Under the pieces are notes generated by a model that was given only the letters and a program-made list of their open reading frames with translations, was not told the DNA's origin and made no database searches. From Pratylenchus scribneri (taxonomy: Eukaryota; Nematoda; Chromadorea; Rhabditida; Pratylenchidae), in NCBI GenBank assembly GCA_030063045.1, contig JAQSEB010000085.1, forward strand, positions 496,001 to 560,000: 64,000 nt of DNA, given 5' to 3'. Below are positions 1 to 11,219 of the stretch, in pieces. Positions within the stretch are counted from its first letter, which is position 1. Each line of letters begins with the position of its first letter. The position numbers were made by a program, and so were the translations under genes.

Positions 1-209
1 TAAGTTAAGGAAGAATAGGGTATTTTATTTGTTGGAAATTACATGTCTTGTGTAAAAAATCAGAATTTTTTGAAGAAAACTCTTTATTTCTTAAATTCAA
101 GGTTTTCAAAAAATTAGTGTAGCCACTTTTTAGAGGACATTTAGGGCTTTAAAATGGCATATCGCCTTTCTGAATTGGTTGCTTCCTTGTTGAGTTATAG
201 CCAAAAACT
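1..209. repeat. Palindromic MITE family A, copy 1 (left-truncated by window)
   Basis: The right half of the commonest dispersed repeat here. It ends in the family's right arm: a GGCATATCGCCTTTCTGAATT block, then GGTTGCTTCCTTGTTGAGTTA and GCCAAAA. The same arm ends the copies near 2.6, 7.1, 18.9, 24.4 and 59.8 kb. The left arm lies outside the window. No coding potential is visible. Confidence 0.75.
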
Positions 210-515
210 AATGAAGATATCCAATCGGCGTGTAATCCACCTGTCCCCTCTTTTGTAGAAAATGGATGGAAAACAAATGTTTTCTTCCTTCAGCAGCATA
301 GGCAAAAGACAAAAGAGAGAATACTGTAACGTTGATGGAAATGGAAAGGGAAAACAAATCGCCCTTGCCTCCAGCAATAATCACAAATTTCCCTTCATTA
401 TTTTTTTGATGTTGATTCGCTTGCATTTAATTGAGAGAAGGGAGTAAAGGAAGTGGAGAGAAATAAAAGGGAAATTTGTTGGAAATGGGTGAATTTGAGA
501 TAAACAGACGGAAAA
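210..515. other. Non-coding stretch, nothing recognised
   Basis: AT-rich sequence between the truncated MITE copy and the first minisatellite. Short open frames exist on both strands, but none has splice signals or recognisable protein character. Confidence 0.5.
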
Positions 516-1078
516 GGTGGAATTAACATAAGCGAACACAAAACAGGCGGAATTATTCTAAGCGAAAACACAAAACAGGCGGAATTATTCTAAGCAAAAA
601 CACAAAACAGGCGGAATTATTCTAAGCGAAAACACAAAACAGGCGGAATTATTCTAAGAGAAAACACAAAACAGGCGGAATTATTCTAAGCAAAAACACA
701 AAACAGGCGGAATTATTCTAAGCAAAAACACAAAACAGGCGGAATTATTCTAAGCAAAAACACAAAACAGGCGGAATTATTCTAAGCGAAAACACAAAAC
801 AGGCGGAATTATTCTAAGCGAAAACACAAAACAGGCGGAATTATTCTAAGCAAAAACACAAAACAGGCGGAATTATTCTAAGCAAAAACACAAAACAGGC
901 GGAATTATTCTAAGCAAAAACACAAAACAGGCGGAATTATTCTAAGCGAAAACACAAAACAGGCGGAATTATTCTAAGCGAAAACACAAAACAGGCGGAA
1001 TTATTCTAAGCGATAACACAAAACAGGCGGAATTATTTAAAACTTATTAGTCAACCAGGCGGAATTATTCTAAGCGAT
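516..1078 (+). repeat. 32-bp minisatellite array, locus 1
   Basis: About 17 head-to-tail copies of a 32-bp unit with the core GCGGAATTATTCTAAGC followed by an AAAACACAAAACAG block. The commonest variation is CGAAAAC versus CAAAAAC after TCTAAG. The outer units are degenerate. The same unit recurs at five other loci in this window. No gene overlaps the array. Confidence 0.97.
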
Positions 1079-1225
1079 AAACAAAGAGGCAAATGGAATT
1101 AAAAAGGAGGGCCCCAACCCGCGCCCCCAAATAAAATTACTAGTATTATTTATTATTACTAATATGATTTTAAATTCAAAAATTTCGTTTATGAACTTCA
1201 AAAATCCTAATGTTCAATTAATCAC

Positions 1226-1358
1226 CTGCGCAATTGGATTCCGTCGAAAATTGTCATCTTGTTGTCCGGCATCGGCACCACCGCCAGCCAACAAAGTGGA
1301 TGGGCCAAGCCAATCGCAGGATTTATTGTATCGGCTGGTCAATGGGCGGCCAGAATAA
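1226..1358 (-). CDS. Possible exon of an unidentified gene
   Basis: A GC-richer island. On the minus strand it is bounded by a TTTTTTGCAG acceptor and a CAG/GTGATT donor, and one frame stays open between them (it begins YSGRPLTSRYNKSCDW and ends FRRNPIAQ). No domain is recognised. It could belong with the candidates at 3.1-3.4 kb and 6.4-6.6 kb on the same strand, but linkage is inference; it could also be a conserved non-coding island. Confidence 0.3.
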
Positions 1359-1797
1359 CTGCAAAAAATTCGGAATGAAATTTATGTGAAAAATTTGGAG
1401 TGGGGTGTTTTAATTTTTTTTATTTATTTTCCATTCATCGAAATCCCTTCATTCGTGATTGCCTCATTGCCCTTTGTGCAGCGCCACCCTCGCCAACGGT
1501 GTGGCCTTTTTGAAGGACGCGGCCATCGGGCCCTGTTGGAGGTGCCATTTCCTCTTGCTGTTTTTCTCCTTTGTTTTTTGGCCTTTTCCTTTGATCAATT
1601 TAGTAAATACGGAAGGTCAAATATTCGCCCTTTTATGCCTCTTTAATTTTTGGCCACACTAAAAAAGATTGGCACAATATTTTGGCACTTTTTCTCCTTG
1701 ATTAGATTGTTTTCTTCGTGTTTTTCAAATTTAATTGGCGAATTTGAGTGGCGCACAAAATTTCGAGAAAGAGCGAAGTGCGGTTTTGAACAAAAAT

Positions 1798-1920
1798 CTA
1801 TGGCCTATTTTTTGTGAGTCTGGCAGCCAAGTCATTCCAATCCGCTCGGTCCAGCAGCTGCTCCGCCTCCTTTCCCTTCGTCTCCTCTCTGGCACATTCC
1901 TTTGCCCTTCTTTCTGCCAT
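1798..1920 (-). CDS. Possible short terminal exon, unidentified
   Basis: A 40-codon minus-strand frame starts with ATG directly behind an AAATAG acceptor-like site and ends in TAG. It encodes a charged helix-like peptide (starts MAERRAKECAREETKG). Composition is protein-like, but length and evidence are slight and no family is recognised. GC-richer sequence continues to about 2180 with no supported exon structure. Confidence 0.2.
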   Translation of the reverse strand: MAERRAKECAREETKGKEAEQLLDRADWNDLAARLTKNRP

Positions 1921-2355
1921 CTATTTAAATTAATCGGCTGCCCAAATCGACCATTTCCTCTCCACTCTTCTCTAAATATTTTGCCTCCATTTCCTTCAAA
2001 GTCCACCGCGCTCTTCCCCCTTTCGGCAAAGTGCTGTCAGTGAGGCGAATTTCGTCTCCATTGGATACGCCCTAATATGTTGGTGGCCTCTTTGCCTTGG
2101 GGAAAATGATCCAAAACAACGCCGGAGGGCACAAAAATTGTTGGGTTTAGAGAAGGGCGAAGATGGGAAGGGAAATGGCCAATTGAAAATCCAGAAAATT
2201 TGCATTGGTATGAGCAAATTCTCCTTCATTTCATTTTGACATTTTTTCACCGTTTTTGTGACGTTTTCTTCCAATTTGCACGAAAATTGGTTATTTCCTT
2301 TTCCATTCACACATTGAAATAATTGAAGGGAATCGTTTAAACCAATGGGCTATAT

Positions 2356-2590
2356 TCTTTTGGCCATAGCCCATCGAGGCATTATCCAATTCGGAAAGGC
2401 GATATACCATTGGAAAGTTAAATTTCTTAGAGTTAAACCCGAATTTTTTGAGGAAAAGCCACCTATTTTACAAATTGTTTTAAATTTTCAAAAATTTGAT
2501 AAAAACCACTTTTTAAAGGAGATTTAGGGCTTTCCATTGGCATATCGCCTTCCTGAATGGTTGCTTCCTTTTTGAGCTAAGGCCAAAAGA
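2356..2590. repeat. Palindromic MITE family A, copy 2
   Basis: Complete copy. The left arm reads TTTTGGCCATAG...GAGGCATTATCCAATTCGGAAAGGCGATAT and the right arm is its approximate reverse complement, ending GAGCTAAGGCCAAAAGA. The two arms of about 70 nt could fold on each other. There is no ORF. Target-site duplication could not be fixed by eye. Confidence 0.85.
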
Positions 2591-2883
2591 TTGGCCCAGT
2601 TTTTAAATGACTATATGTACCGAAACGTCGTCATTTGTTTGGAAGTGCGATTGAAGCAAAAGAAAATCAAATGCAGAATTGTAAACAATTTTGATCCATA
2701 ATAACTAATATGTAGAACGAATTTAAACTTACCTATTTTGGTTAATTATATTTTTCCTAATAATTAGGTTCCACAGCAATGAGGATAAACGATGTAAAAA
2801 GCCAATTTGTTCTGAACTTCAACATTTTTTTTTGACTCAAAATATTGAATCTTTTTCGACCCTTTTCCCTTCCCTTTCCCTAT

Positions 2884-3122
2884 GTACAGTATTTCCTCTA
2901 TCAGTCACCGGGATACTTGAGTTCAAACCTCCAAAATTCGGTAAAATTCGGAATCTAATTCTTTATTTGTTGATATTTTTGAAAAACTACTGCGTTTTTA
3001 TGGAGCCCAATGGCAATAAAAATGCAATAAAATTTTAGTCAAAATTCATTAATATGTACTGTCCTTCAAAGTTAAAGGGAGGGTCTACCATTAGAGGGGC
3101 TTCTAATAGAGGAAATACGGTA
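2884..3122. repeat. TACCGTATTT-ended MITE family D, copy 1
   Basis: The left end is TACAGTATTTCCTCTATCAG and the right end is CTAATAGAGGAAATACGGTA, an imperfect inverted repeat of about 20 nt. Related ends occur at 9.23-9.39 kb and fragments near 17.1, 42.7 and 54.6-55.3 kb. The family resembles short Tc1/mariner-type MITEs with TA ends; this class is inference from the ends only. Confidence 0.65.
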
Positions 3123-3137
3123 TTTCCCATTTCTCAC

Positions 3138-3402
3138 CTCCGTCGATTTGAAGCAAATCTGGCCGGACGGCCCAACAATGGCGACGGCGAACATGAACGG
3201 GGACTAATGGAGGAGGAGGGCATTGTTTGCATTTTTGGTGCCGGATGATGGTAATGTTGGAGGGAATGATTGCTGGGAGGGAAAAAGGCAGAAGATTGCA
3301 ACGGGAATTGGCCATGATGATTGGCTTTGGCATTGGCCACATTTTGGTGGAAGAATAATGGGAAATTGGACATTGACATTGTCAACTGGGGAGATGGAGT
3401 GG
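3138..3402 (-). CDS. Possible exon of an unidentified gene
   Basis: GC-richer island with a minus-strand frame open between a CAATTCAG acceptor and a GGAG/GTGAGA donor. The product is rich in Ser, Pro, His and Asn (includes PSNHSLQHYHHPAPKM and RPARFASNRRR), like a low-complexity segment of a regulatory protein. No domain is recognisable. Could belong with the other candidate exons at 1.2 and 6.4-6.6 kb. Confidence 0.35.
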
Positions 3403-3429
3403 CTGAATTGGGGGGAGGCAGAGGATTAA

Positions 3430-5070
3430 TTAATTAATTAATGGATTAATTCAATAAAAATTTGGTGGCAACTTTGAGGACCCAAAAGTGAAAATAATGA
3501 CCTCTGGCTTCACAAGAGTCTACGTGAACTAATTTCGGTACAATCTAACGCCAGGTTTTTGGGTCAACCAGGGAAATGTATCGGTAACTCGCATGGGTCA
3601 TCCGGTATTGGGTTAAGGTCATTTAAGGATAGATCATCATCTCAGGTATCCGTGAACACTAATCCTAATCGCCCCATCATTTTTTTTTATCAAATCTGAC
3701 GGCAGATAATAAATATCCTAATTTCTTAAAAGGCCATAAAATTAATTCATTAATTAATCATTTATTTTATTCGATTAATTAATTATTGATTTATTGGATG
3801 AAAAATTGGGGAAAAAATTGGAGATAAATCTGGCTTAAAAAGTGAAAAGAGATAATTGGCCTATGGCTTCATTAGAATTTCTGAATGGATTTCTTAAGGC
3901 CTCCAACTCCAACTGTGACCAATTTGTTCAGCGAAAAGAGCATTTACCAATTTTTGGACCATTTTTCAAACTTTTTGTCATTCTTTTCTTTTGTTTTATC
4001 CCAATAAATTGTGAATTGTTTGAATATTGTGGGAATTTTCCCAATAAATTGTTTGAAAAAATCGACGAGTTTCTTGGAATTTTTAGGTCTCATTTTGTTA
4101 TCTTTTTTGTAGTGGCTGAAACGCGATAATTTTTTTTAAATATTTTTCATCAATTTAACTCAAATTTTAGAGAGAAAATTCATCAGAATTTTTGCAAATT
4201 TTAATTTTTTTTAAAAAGCAATTATTGGCTCAAGAAATTCATGGAAAAAATTCTAAAAATGCCGTGCCTTTTTGGCAGTTTTTTGATCATCAAAATAAAT
4301 TAAATTATATTTATTATATATTCTTTTAGAGGAAGCCATCTTTTTATTACTATATATCTAATTTTTTACGTTGAATGGTTTTTGATGTTTTGCCTTGGGG
4401 AATTTATGATATGTATCTGTTTTTGGGCATTCTGGTAATTTTTCACCTGTCCCACAGCCTTTAATATAAATATTTAAGGTATTTTTGGAAGTAAATGGTG
4501 GTTGGTGGAATTTCTTGCAAATTCAAGAAAAAAATTAATCAACTTTTTTTTCCTTTGCGCCGCTTTTTTTTTCTGTTGAATTTTACGATCTTTGGCCCGG
4601 AGGATGGCACCTCTTTTTTGGCTAAATTTTTGGTAATTAATTTCCAACTTAATTTTTAGGGTAATTGAAAATCTAATTGGATATATTCGCTTCAAAATTG
4701 TAGAAAATGGAGGAATTATTTATAGCAAAAATTATATTTCATTAAATCGGCCGGTTGTTAAAAAGCCAAAAGTTTGACATTTTTAAACATATAAAAATTG
4801 TTTAAAGACATATGCCTCTTTTTGGATATAATAGAATATTTTTTGAAAGAAACCATAATTTTTATATTAATTTATTTGCGTGCCATAATCCTCACCTTTT
4901 TTTGTGAGAATATATTTTTAGCTAACATAAAATTGCCTTTTTTCGGATTTTCTGGCTCTATTTTTTTTACTATTGGAAAGGACGAAGCCAAATGGGGAAA
5001 AAGTGACATCATTTTGGGTAGCAGGTGAAATTGAAACTGAAAAATATACAATTTAGCCTCTGAATTTGGA
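3430..5070. other. Non-coding AT-rich stretch
   Basis: Contains ATTAATTAATTAAT-type simple sequence (around 3428-3445 and 3745-3790) and long A/T runs. Several open frames of 60-95 codons occur but look like chance: low-complexity F/I/K-rich products, no splice signals, no recognised motif. Confidence 0.5.
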
Positions 5071-5283
5071 TATGGCCATAGATTTTTTATGGCCATAAAA
5101 TGGATTGGCCATAGATTTTTTATGGCCATAAAATGGATTTGGCCATAGATTTTTTATGGCCATAAAATGGATTTGGCCATAGATTTTTTATGGCCATAAA
5201 ATGGATTTGGCCATAGATTTTATATGGCCATAAAATGGATTGGCCATAGATTTTTTATGGCCATAAAATGGATTTGGCCATTA
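5071..5283. repeat. 34-bp tandem repeat with internal inverted words
   Basis: About six copies of a 34-bp unit built from ATGGCCATAAAATGG and TTTGGCCATAGATTTTTT. Each unit carries ATGGCCAT words flanking ATAGATTTTTT, so it can form a small hairpin. Length varies by one T between copies. It lies in an apparently gene-free region. Confidence 0.9.
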
Positions 5284-6387
5284 TTAAACATTTCCCTAAA
5301 TGTTCTAATTTTAATTTTGCTCATTTTCTGGGAAAGTTGCGAATAAAAATGTTCAGATTGCCAGTCCTCTAAAAGTTGCCTTAAATTTTAAGGAAATTGA
5401 CAAAACCATTTCCAAAGAATTTAGGGCCATATTGACTGGAAGTATGCGCCGTTTCCCTCTCTAAAAAAATGCCAATTTCCTCCTCCTGGTTGACTTGTTA
5501 AATTGGCCAAAAATGTGGCAAACAGTGAAGGCCTTAAACCCAAATTTCAACGCTAGGGTTCAATGCTTCATTGGAGCGGAAACTGGGCCATAAAATATAG
5601 TTTTTTGGCACCTTTTTTGTCATATTCCAGAAATCAGCCATAAAAGTTCATTTTTTATATTAAATATTTCAGACAAAATAAATTATTTTAATGTACGAGC
5701 TTACAAAAAGGAAGTCAAAAATTGGGACTTGACGAACTTTGCACTATTAGCCAATTTTCTCAGCAATTTTCCAATCTATTATTAAAATTTTTATGCCATT
5801 GGCTTAAGCTTTTTCTTCATTCATATCAAAATGATTAATTAAACAAAATTGGTAAAAATGGCTTTGGCCATAAAGCGAAAACTACCAAATTTTAGACATT
5901 TTTGATGTGTGCAATTTACAAAATCAAATCCATTAATTCTTTATTTCTTCAATTCATTTAAATCTGGGGTAATGAATAAAATTAGTTAAATATTCATTTA
6001 AAAATTCGTTATGGTAAAATTGATGGATGCCTTTTTTCCTTTCCGATCTAGTAAGTATTTTTGAAATTGAAATTTAAGATTTTGCTATAGGCATTCCTCA
6101 AAGTTTCCCCCATTCGTTTCCCATTGAATCCACTAATTCATTCTCTAACTTATATATTCAAATTCAGTCCAATCTCAGAGCTATGAAATGGTAACAAAAT
6201 TGATAAGCTTAATATTTAATATATTCAGCTGAAAAATTGGCCTCAAAATTAGTGAAAATGGATCTTTTCCTCTCTTCTACGATAATAAACCAGCCTTAAT
6301 TCTAACAAAAATGCTCATAAAATTGGACAATTTTGGCTGGGCTTCTAGCGTACACCCTTCTTATTTCCCTTTGATCCTATTACTGAC
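5284..6387. other. Non-coding stretch, nothing recognised
   Basis: AT-rich single-copy-looking sequence with no supported ORF, RNA gene or repeat array. Confidence 0.5.
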
Positions 6388-6649
6388 CTGGCCGAATGCG
6401 AAGTTCAAAAAGCGAGGGCGATCGGCGTTCATTTGTGCCATTGCCATTGTTGGTGGCCGCAGATCCGCGACGAATTTGATGCGCAATTGGCGGAGGGAAA
6501 AGTGGGAATGATGGGCCAATTGGTGAGGCATGGCCATGGGCAAATTCATCCAACGGATTGGAATTGACCTCATCCGATGGACCAGAGAAATCCCCGAATT
6601 GGGCACAGCATTCCGCCGGTACTGAGGAGGCCGAATCAATGGAAAACAT
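6388..6649 (-). CDS. Possible first exon of an unidentified gene
   Basis: Minus-strand frame starting MFSIDSASSVPAECCAQFGD and running 87 codons to a CGGCCAG/GTCAGT donor. The sequence is GC-richer than its surroundings and the product is Ser/Pro/Asn-rich. No domain is seen. It is the best start-like exon among the candidates in the first 10 kb. If real, the gene would run toward lower coordinates through the 3.1-3.4 and 1.2 kb islands; that is inference. Confidence 0.4.
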
Positions 6650-6815
6650 TTGAGGAAGAATTGGCCCAAATTTAAAAGTGGGAAATTGGTCTAAAATGGC
6701 ATGAAATTAAGGGGTGGATTAATTGAATAAATTTATTATAAATTTGTGTATAAATTTATGGAATATGGAAGGAAATTGTGGTTTTAAAAGCGATATAGAC
6801 ATATCAATATAGCAA

Positions 6816-7130
6816 TTTTGGGTATAATTCAGCGAGGCTTTAACCAATTTAGAAAGGCAATATACCTTTGGAAAGCCTAAAGTATCCTCAAAAAAATGGC
6901 CTTATAAATTCTGTAAAATTTGGCTTTAAAAAAGATTACACGTCTTATTTGGATTTGATTGAAATAAACTAATAAGCCCACATCTTCTGAGTAAAATCCA
7001 TTTATTTTACAAATTATTTTAAGTCTTCAAAGTATTAGTTAAGCCACTTTTTAGAGGACATTTAGGGCTTTAAAATGGCATATCGCCTTCCTGAATTGGT
7101 TGCTTCCTTGTTGAGTTATGTCCAAAAGAA
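6816..7130. repeat. Palindromic MITE family A, copy 3
   Basis: Complete copy: left arm with ATAATTCAGCGAGGCTTTAA and AGAAAGGCAATATACC, right arm with GGCATATCGCCTTCCTGAAT and TTGAGTTATGTCCAAAAGAA. The internal ACACGTCTTATTTGG block matches the ACATGTCTT block of other copies. Confidence 0.85.
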
Positions 7131-7138
7131 CGGCCGTG

Positions 7139-7597
7139 TTAACATGTCATTTTTGGGTTTAAAATATATTGAAAGTTGCCGAAAACATTGGAATAAAAAC
7201 AAATTTGGCGGTGAAAGTGAGCAATTTTTGTGTGCCGTGTAGCCTTGTGCCCTAAAAAAGTTCCTCCGCGTTGTGTTTGTGTTGAGTTTTGGGCAGCTGA
7301 ATTTTTTAAGGGGAGACCATAATAAAAAGGGAGAGAATCCCATTTGGCCGCCGCTGAAACCTTGCTTTTGGTTTTGGCTGGCATGGAAAGGGGGGGGGAC
7401 ACGAAATGCGATCCCTCCTTCCCTATTGACGAGAGGAGGAGGCCACGGGATTGGCACAAATCCGAACAATAATGGAGGGAATGGAGGGAATGGCAAACTT
7501 TGGTTTGGTCTAGATTTAGTGTAGGGCTTCCATCCACAAATATTGGAACATGGAAATCCTCTCCTCTATTCCCTGTCCCCTCCAAAATCAGTGCCAT
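7139..7597 (-). CDS. Open frame of 152 codons, doubtful gene
   Basis: The longest uninterrupted frame in the first 10 kb (starts MALILEGTGNRGEDFHVP). The first ~100 codons lie in a GC-richer island; the tail is AT-rich and less protein-like. An overlapping 126-codon frame on the same strand shows that the openness may be due to composition. No domain or splice partner is recognised. Confidence 0.2.
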   Translation of the reverse strand: MALILEGTGNRGEDFHVPIFVDGSPTLNLDQTKVCHSLHSLHYCSDLCQSRGLLLSSIGKEGSHFVSPPLSMPAKTKSKVSAAAKWDSLPFYYGLPLKNSAAQNSTQTQRGGTFLGHKATRHTKIAHFHRQICFYSNVFGNFQYILNPKMTC

Positions 7598-7656
7598 CTT
7601 AATAAATTCATGTTGATTTAAACAATCGACCCAAGATAGCAGTACCTGTGCCTTTT

Positions 7657-7960
7657 CTTTTGGCCATATCTCAACAAGGAAGCAACCAATTAAGGAAGGC
7701 GATATGCCATTTGAAAGCCCTAAATATCCTCTAAAAAGTGGCTTAATTAATTTTTTGAAAATTTAAAACAATTTGTAATTAAGTAAGTGGCTTTTCCTCC
7801 AAAAATCGGGTTTATTGCACTCAAAGGCATGTAACTTTTTTAGGTACAGAATTTTCTTAAAATTTTAAAAGGCCACTTTTTAACGGAGACTTTTGGCTTT
7901 CGAATGATATATCGCCTTCCTGAATTGGTGTCATAGCCTCGTTGAGTTATGATCAAAAGA
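7657..7960. repeat. Palindromic MITE family A, copy 4
   Basis: Complete copy, inverted relative to copy 3: left arm TTTTGGCCATATCTCAACAA and GGAAGCAACCAATTAAGGAA, right arm ...ATATCGCCTTCCTGAATTGG... GAGTTATGATCAAAAGA. It sits 530 bp from copy 3. Confidence 0.85.
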
Positions 7961-9226
7961 ATTGGTTACAGCACAAAGATACTGAAATCGACACTTTTGA
8001 AATGCCCTACAGCTAAAATGGACAATTTTAGAGCCATCACAAATATATCATTCTTCACTAATTTTGTCCAAAGAATATTACAATTCAGAATGAAGGTGGA
8101 TTCAGGCTCTGAATAATTTTTTTTTGGTGAAAATTTCAGTGGAAAATAGATCAAAAAAATCCAGTTAAAATATGACATTTTTTACTGATCAAAATTCGAA
8201 CATATTTTGGTCCTTTACAAAATTCCTTTGCCCTCATTATTTGGAAATTTGAATGGGCAACATCACTCGTTCAAAAATATATTTTTTTTGAGTTTCGTGC
8301 ACAGAACAAAATCCATTTTGGCACATCCAAAAGTTCAAAATGAATAAAAAGAATTATATGTAAAAATGTTTCGGGTTAATTTGGGTTAATTTGTTGTGTT
8401 CTCCACGCAAATTGGGGGAGGCAAAAGAAAGACAAAAATGAAGGAGGCATTTGGCCCTTCATTTGAATGGGAAAAGGCCAAAAATGGGCGAGGAGGGGGA
8501 AAGGGGAGGAATGTGGCCTTTTTAGAATTGGAAATTGGCCCAAATTGCGTGGAATGGGGGCCAAAAAACTTTTGGAGGACACAAATAAAAATATCATCAT
8601 TTTTTTGGTGGACTAATTTTTGAAATAATTTTTTGAGAACTAATTTTTGTATTTTAAGTCTATTTTGAGCCTTAAAAAGTTTGAATGTCTTAAACAATAT
8701 TTTTTATAAAAATTCGGTGACATTGATGATAGGGCCAAAAATATTATTTGGAACGGAAAACAACGATTTAAAATATTTTTTTGTATTTTTATTTGGTCGG
8801 ATATGGACAATTTAAACCCGAAAATTTGAATGGCACACAAAATTGGTTTAATCCGGTTTTGCTTCAAAAAACATTATTATATTTGGATGGGGGAGGACCT
8901 ATTAAATAAATCCACGGAAAAAACTTTCCCTTAGAGGGTGTGAAATTTGTAAGGACTGGACAATGTACTAAATGAGTACGAAAAATGGCATATTTTAAAG
9001 ACGGGTGGAACAAATTTATATCATTTTTGAAGGACATTAAATTGGCCAATAAAATTGTGATATCAATGGATGGATGGATATTTTCTGAACCAATCGGACT
9101 TTTGGCCAAAAAATAATGCAAACATTTGACTAATTTTAGCATATAATTTATTTCTCTAAATTTAAATTTTTAATTAAATTTATCCTCACCTCTAAAGTAC
9201 CAAAAACAATGGTGGTATATTTTAAA
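7961..9226. other. Non-coding stretch, nothing recognised
   Basis: AT-rich, with a GC-richer patch around 8400-8580. Open frames there overlap on both strands and have no splice signals or recognised domains. Confidence 0.45.
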
Positions 9227-9396
9227 TACCGTATTTTCTCTATTTAAAAGCCAATTTACTATTATTTTCAGAACAGAGTATAAAATTCAAGGTGAGCCAC
9301 TATGTGTGGGTATTAGAGAATTGGCTTTTATTTCTCAGAAATTCTTAGGTTGGACTTCTATAGAGAGTGGGATTCTAATAGGAAAATATACGGTAA
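9227..9396. repeat. TACCGTATTT-ended MITE family D, copy 2
   Basis: Left end TACCGTATTTTCTCTATTTA and right end TAATAGGAAAATATACGGTA form an inverted repeat, with TA at both flanks. The interior contains the family word GGCTTTTATTTCTCAG. No coding capacity. Confidence 0.7.
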
Positions 9397-11219
9397 TAAA
9401 AATTATTAATTATAAAAGGGATAAAATTAAATTCAAATTAAATTTTTCCATTTGATGCCTGATGAAGCAAAATCAGAGGAATACGAAATGAAACGTGACA
9501 TATTTAGGCTTAATTTTTGGGCATATTATAATCTTTTGGAACCTCCTATATAAAGAGAAGGGCGAATAGATCCGTTCGAAAAAATGAATCCTCCAATAAA
9601 AAATTTCGACGACAAATGTGGAAGTAAAAAATTGAAAATGTTCATTAAAATTGCGAAAAAAAAGTAGACGAACGCATTTTGATCTGTTTTTTGATGTGTT
9701 TGGCAAATTTTATTTTTGCCGCAACATAAAAAAATGAAGCACACATCTGGGACGAAAAGAAAGGGGAAAAACTTTGATGTATGGAGGAGAGGAGGAAGCC
9801 CGAATTTAATTGAAGAGATTTAAAAGTGTCCATCGCCCTGTAAAGAAGGGGCAACGGAAACGGACGGCCCAGAAAAAGGCTTCCACCCTTGTTTTGCTTC
9901 AGTACAAAAAAAAAAAGCAAAGCAAAGGGGGGAAAATGTGGCACATCGAAAGCCACAAAGTTTGGCGGCCTCCTCTCAAAAGACCACGTCCGGTTCTCCG
10001 TGAAAAAATTCTGCGATGAGCCAAAAACACTAAAAGCTTCTTCTTCTTCCTTTGGCCAAGCAATGGGCCAATGTGTGTCATTTTATCCTCCGTTTTTCTA
10101 CCGGTGCCATAGTGCCCGTACCCGTGTGCCATTGAAAGATGTGTGCCCTCAAAGATGACCCCTCAATTATCCGTGTCCGTAAATGCGAATGACGTTTTGA
10201 TGAGTATAAAATGGAAAAGAGGAAAGAGGGAAATGGCCGGTTGGCACTACAATTCCCTAATTCGGGTTTTGTCCTTTATTTTCCTCTTCCAATTCGAAGA
10301 AAAAGAGGTGCCAATTAGGCTCACATTTTAAACTTAACTTTGCGCTCAAAAATAAAAATTATATGTGATAACTTTGATGTTAATTTGAAAAGAATTTGGC
10401 GATTTGACATTATTTCCCATTTTTATGAATTTGTATCCTTTCCCTTTTTTGTTGTGTTCCCCAATCCTCATTCACATTCATTCATAATTCATATTGAGTT
10501 ATTCCTAGTTTTGTGTTGAGCATTTTTATTGTGTGGGCTTGCCCAAATATTAATTGACTTGGGAATAAATAATAAAATAAAGAATCGGTGTCCTAATTTC
10601 ATCTTATTTATTACTTATAAGCAGAACGCCGGGGGGAAATATTGACCAAAAATGCCACAGCAGAACAGAACTGAGGCAAAGTTTTGGTGTTCAAGTGCGT
10701 GAGAATCGGTTGGCTGGCGCTATAAAAGGAAATGGGCATTTTTGGGCCAAATTTCGTGGCAACAAATTTTTAATTATTCTCCAGGGAATTAATTGGTTGA
10801 AAATTTTTAAATCAATTTTATATTTCCATTGGAACAAAATTATTAACAATTATTAAAAATTTGCACCAAAATTGCGCAATTAAATGTTTTTTTAGGTTTT
10901 GGTTTTGATTTTGATCCATTTTTGGTGGTACTGTATTTAAAATTGATAAATTCATTTTAATAATATTTTGGCATAATGTGCTAAAATGACGATTGATCTT
11001 TTTCTTAATTTCTCATTCCACTCTCTTCAATTTCAATTGTATCTCGTCGAAAAAAAAGAAAAGAACAAAAAACCCAAACCGAAACCGAAGCCAAAACTAA
11101 AACAAAAACGAACCAATCAATTGTTAAGTTGATTCTTGATTAAAATAATAAATTTTTGAATGTGATTTTATAAAAATTCGAACGATTTATAAATTAAAAC
11201 CTTTAGAATAGAAAATAAA
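9397..11219. other. Upstream region of the steroid reductase gene
   Basis: Mostly AT-rich, with a GC-richer island at about 9830-10150 whose open frames overlap on both strands and are not convincing. The last 850 bp before the reductase start show no protein-like frame. A TATAAAAG box lies at 10721-10728. A CCTTTAG acceptor-like site about 14 nt before the ATG could receive a spliced leader. Confidence 0.45.
10721..10728 (+). promoter_or_regulatory. Candidate TATA box
   Basis: TATAAAAG in a locally GC-richer setting (GGCTGGCGC just before it), about 490 bp upstream of the steroid reductase ATG. The match is good, but no transcription start can be shown; if used, the leader would be long or outron-like and removed by trans-splicing. 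Confidence 0.3.

Noticed and set aside
516..1078. Minisatellite arrays considered as CRISPR arrays
   Set aside because: Units are contiguous with no unique spacers, occur in introns of eukaryotic genes and have no cas genes nearby.
9810..10158. Basic plus-strand frames resembling ribosomal-protein composition (MKRFKSVHRPVKKGQRKRT)
   Set aside because: Basic character comes from A-rich runs; no ribosomal family motif and no splice structure.
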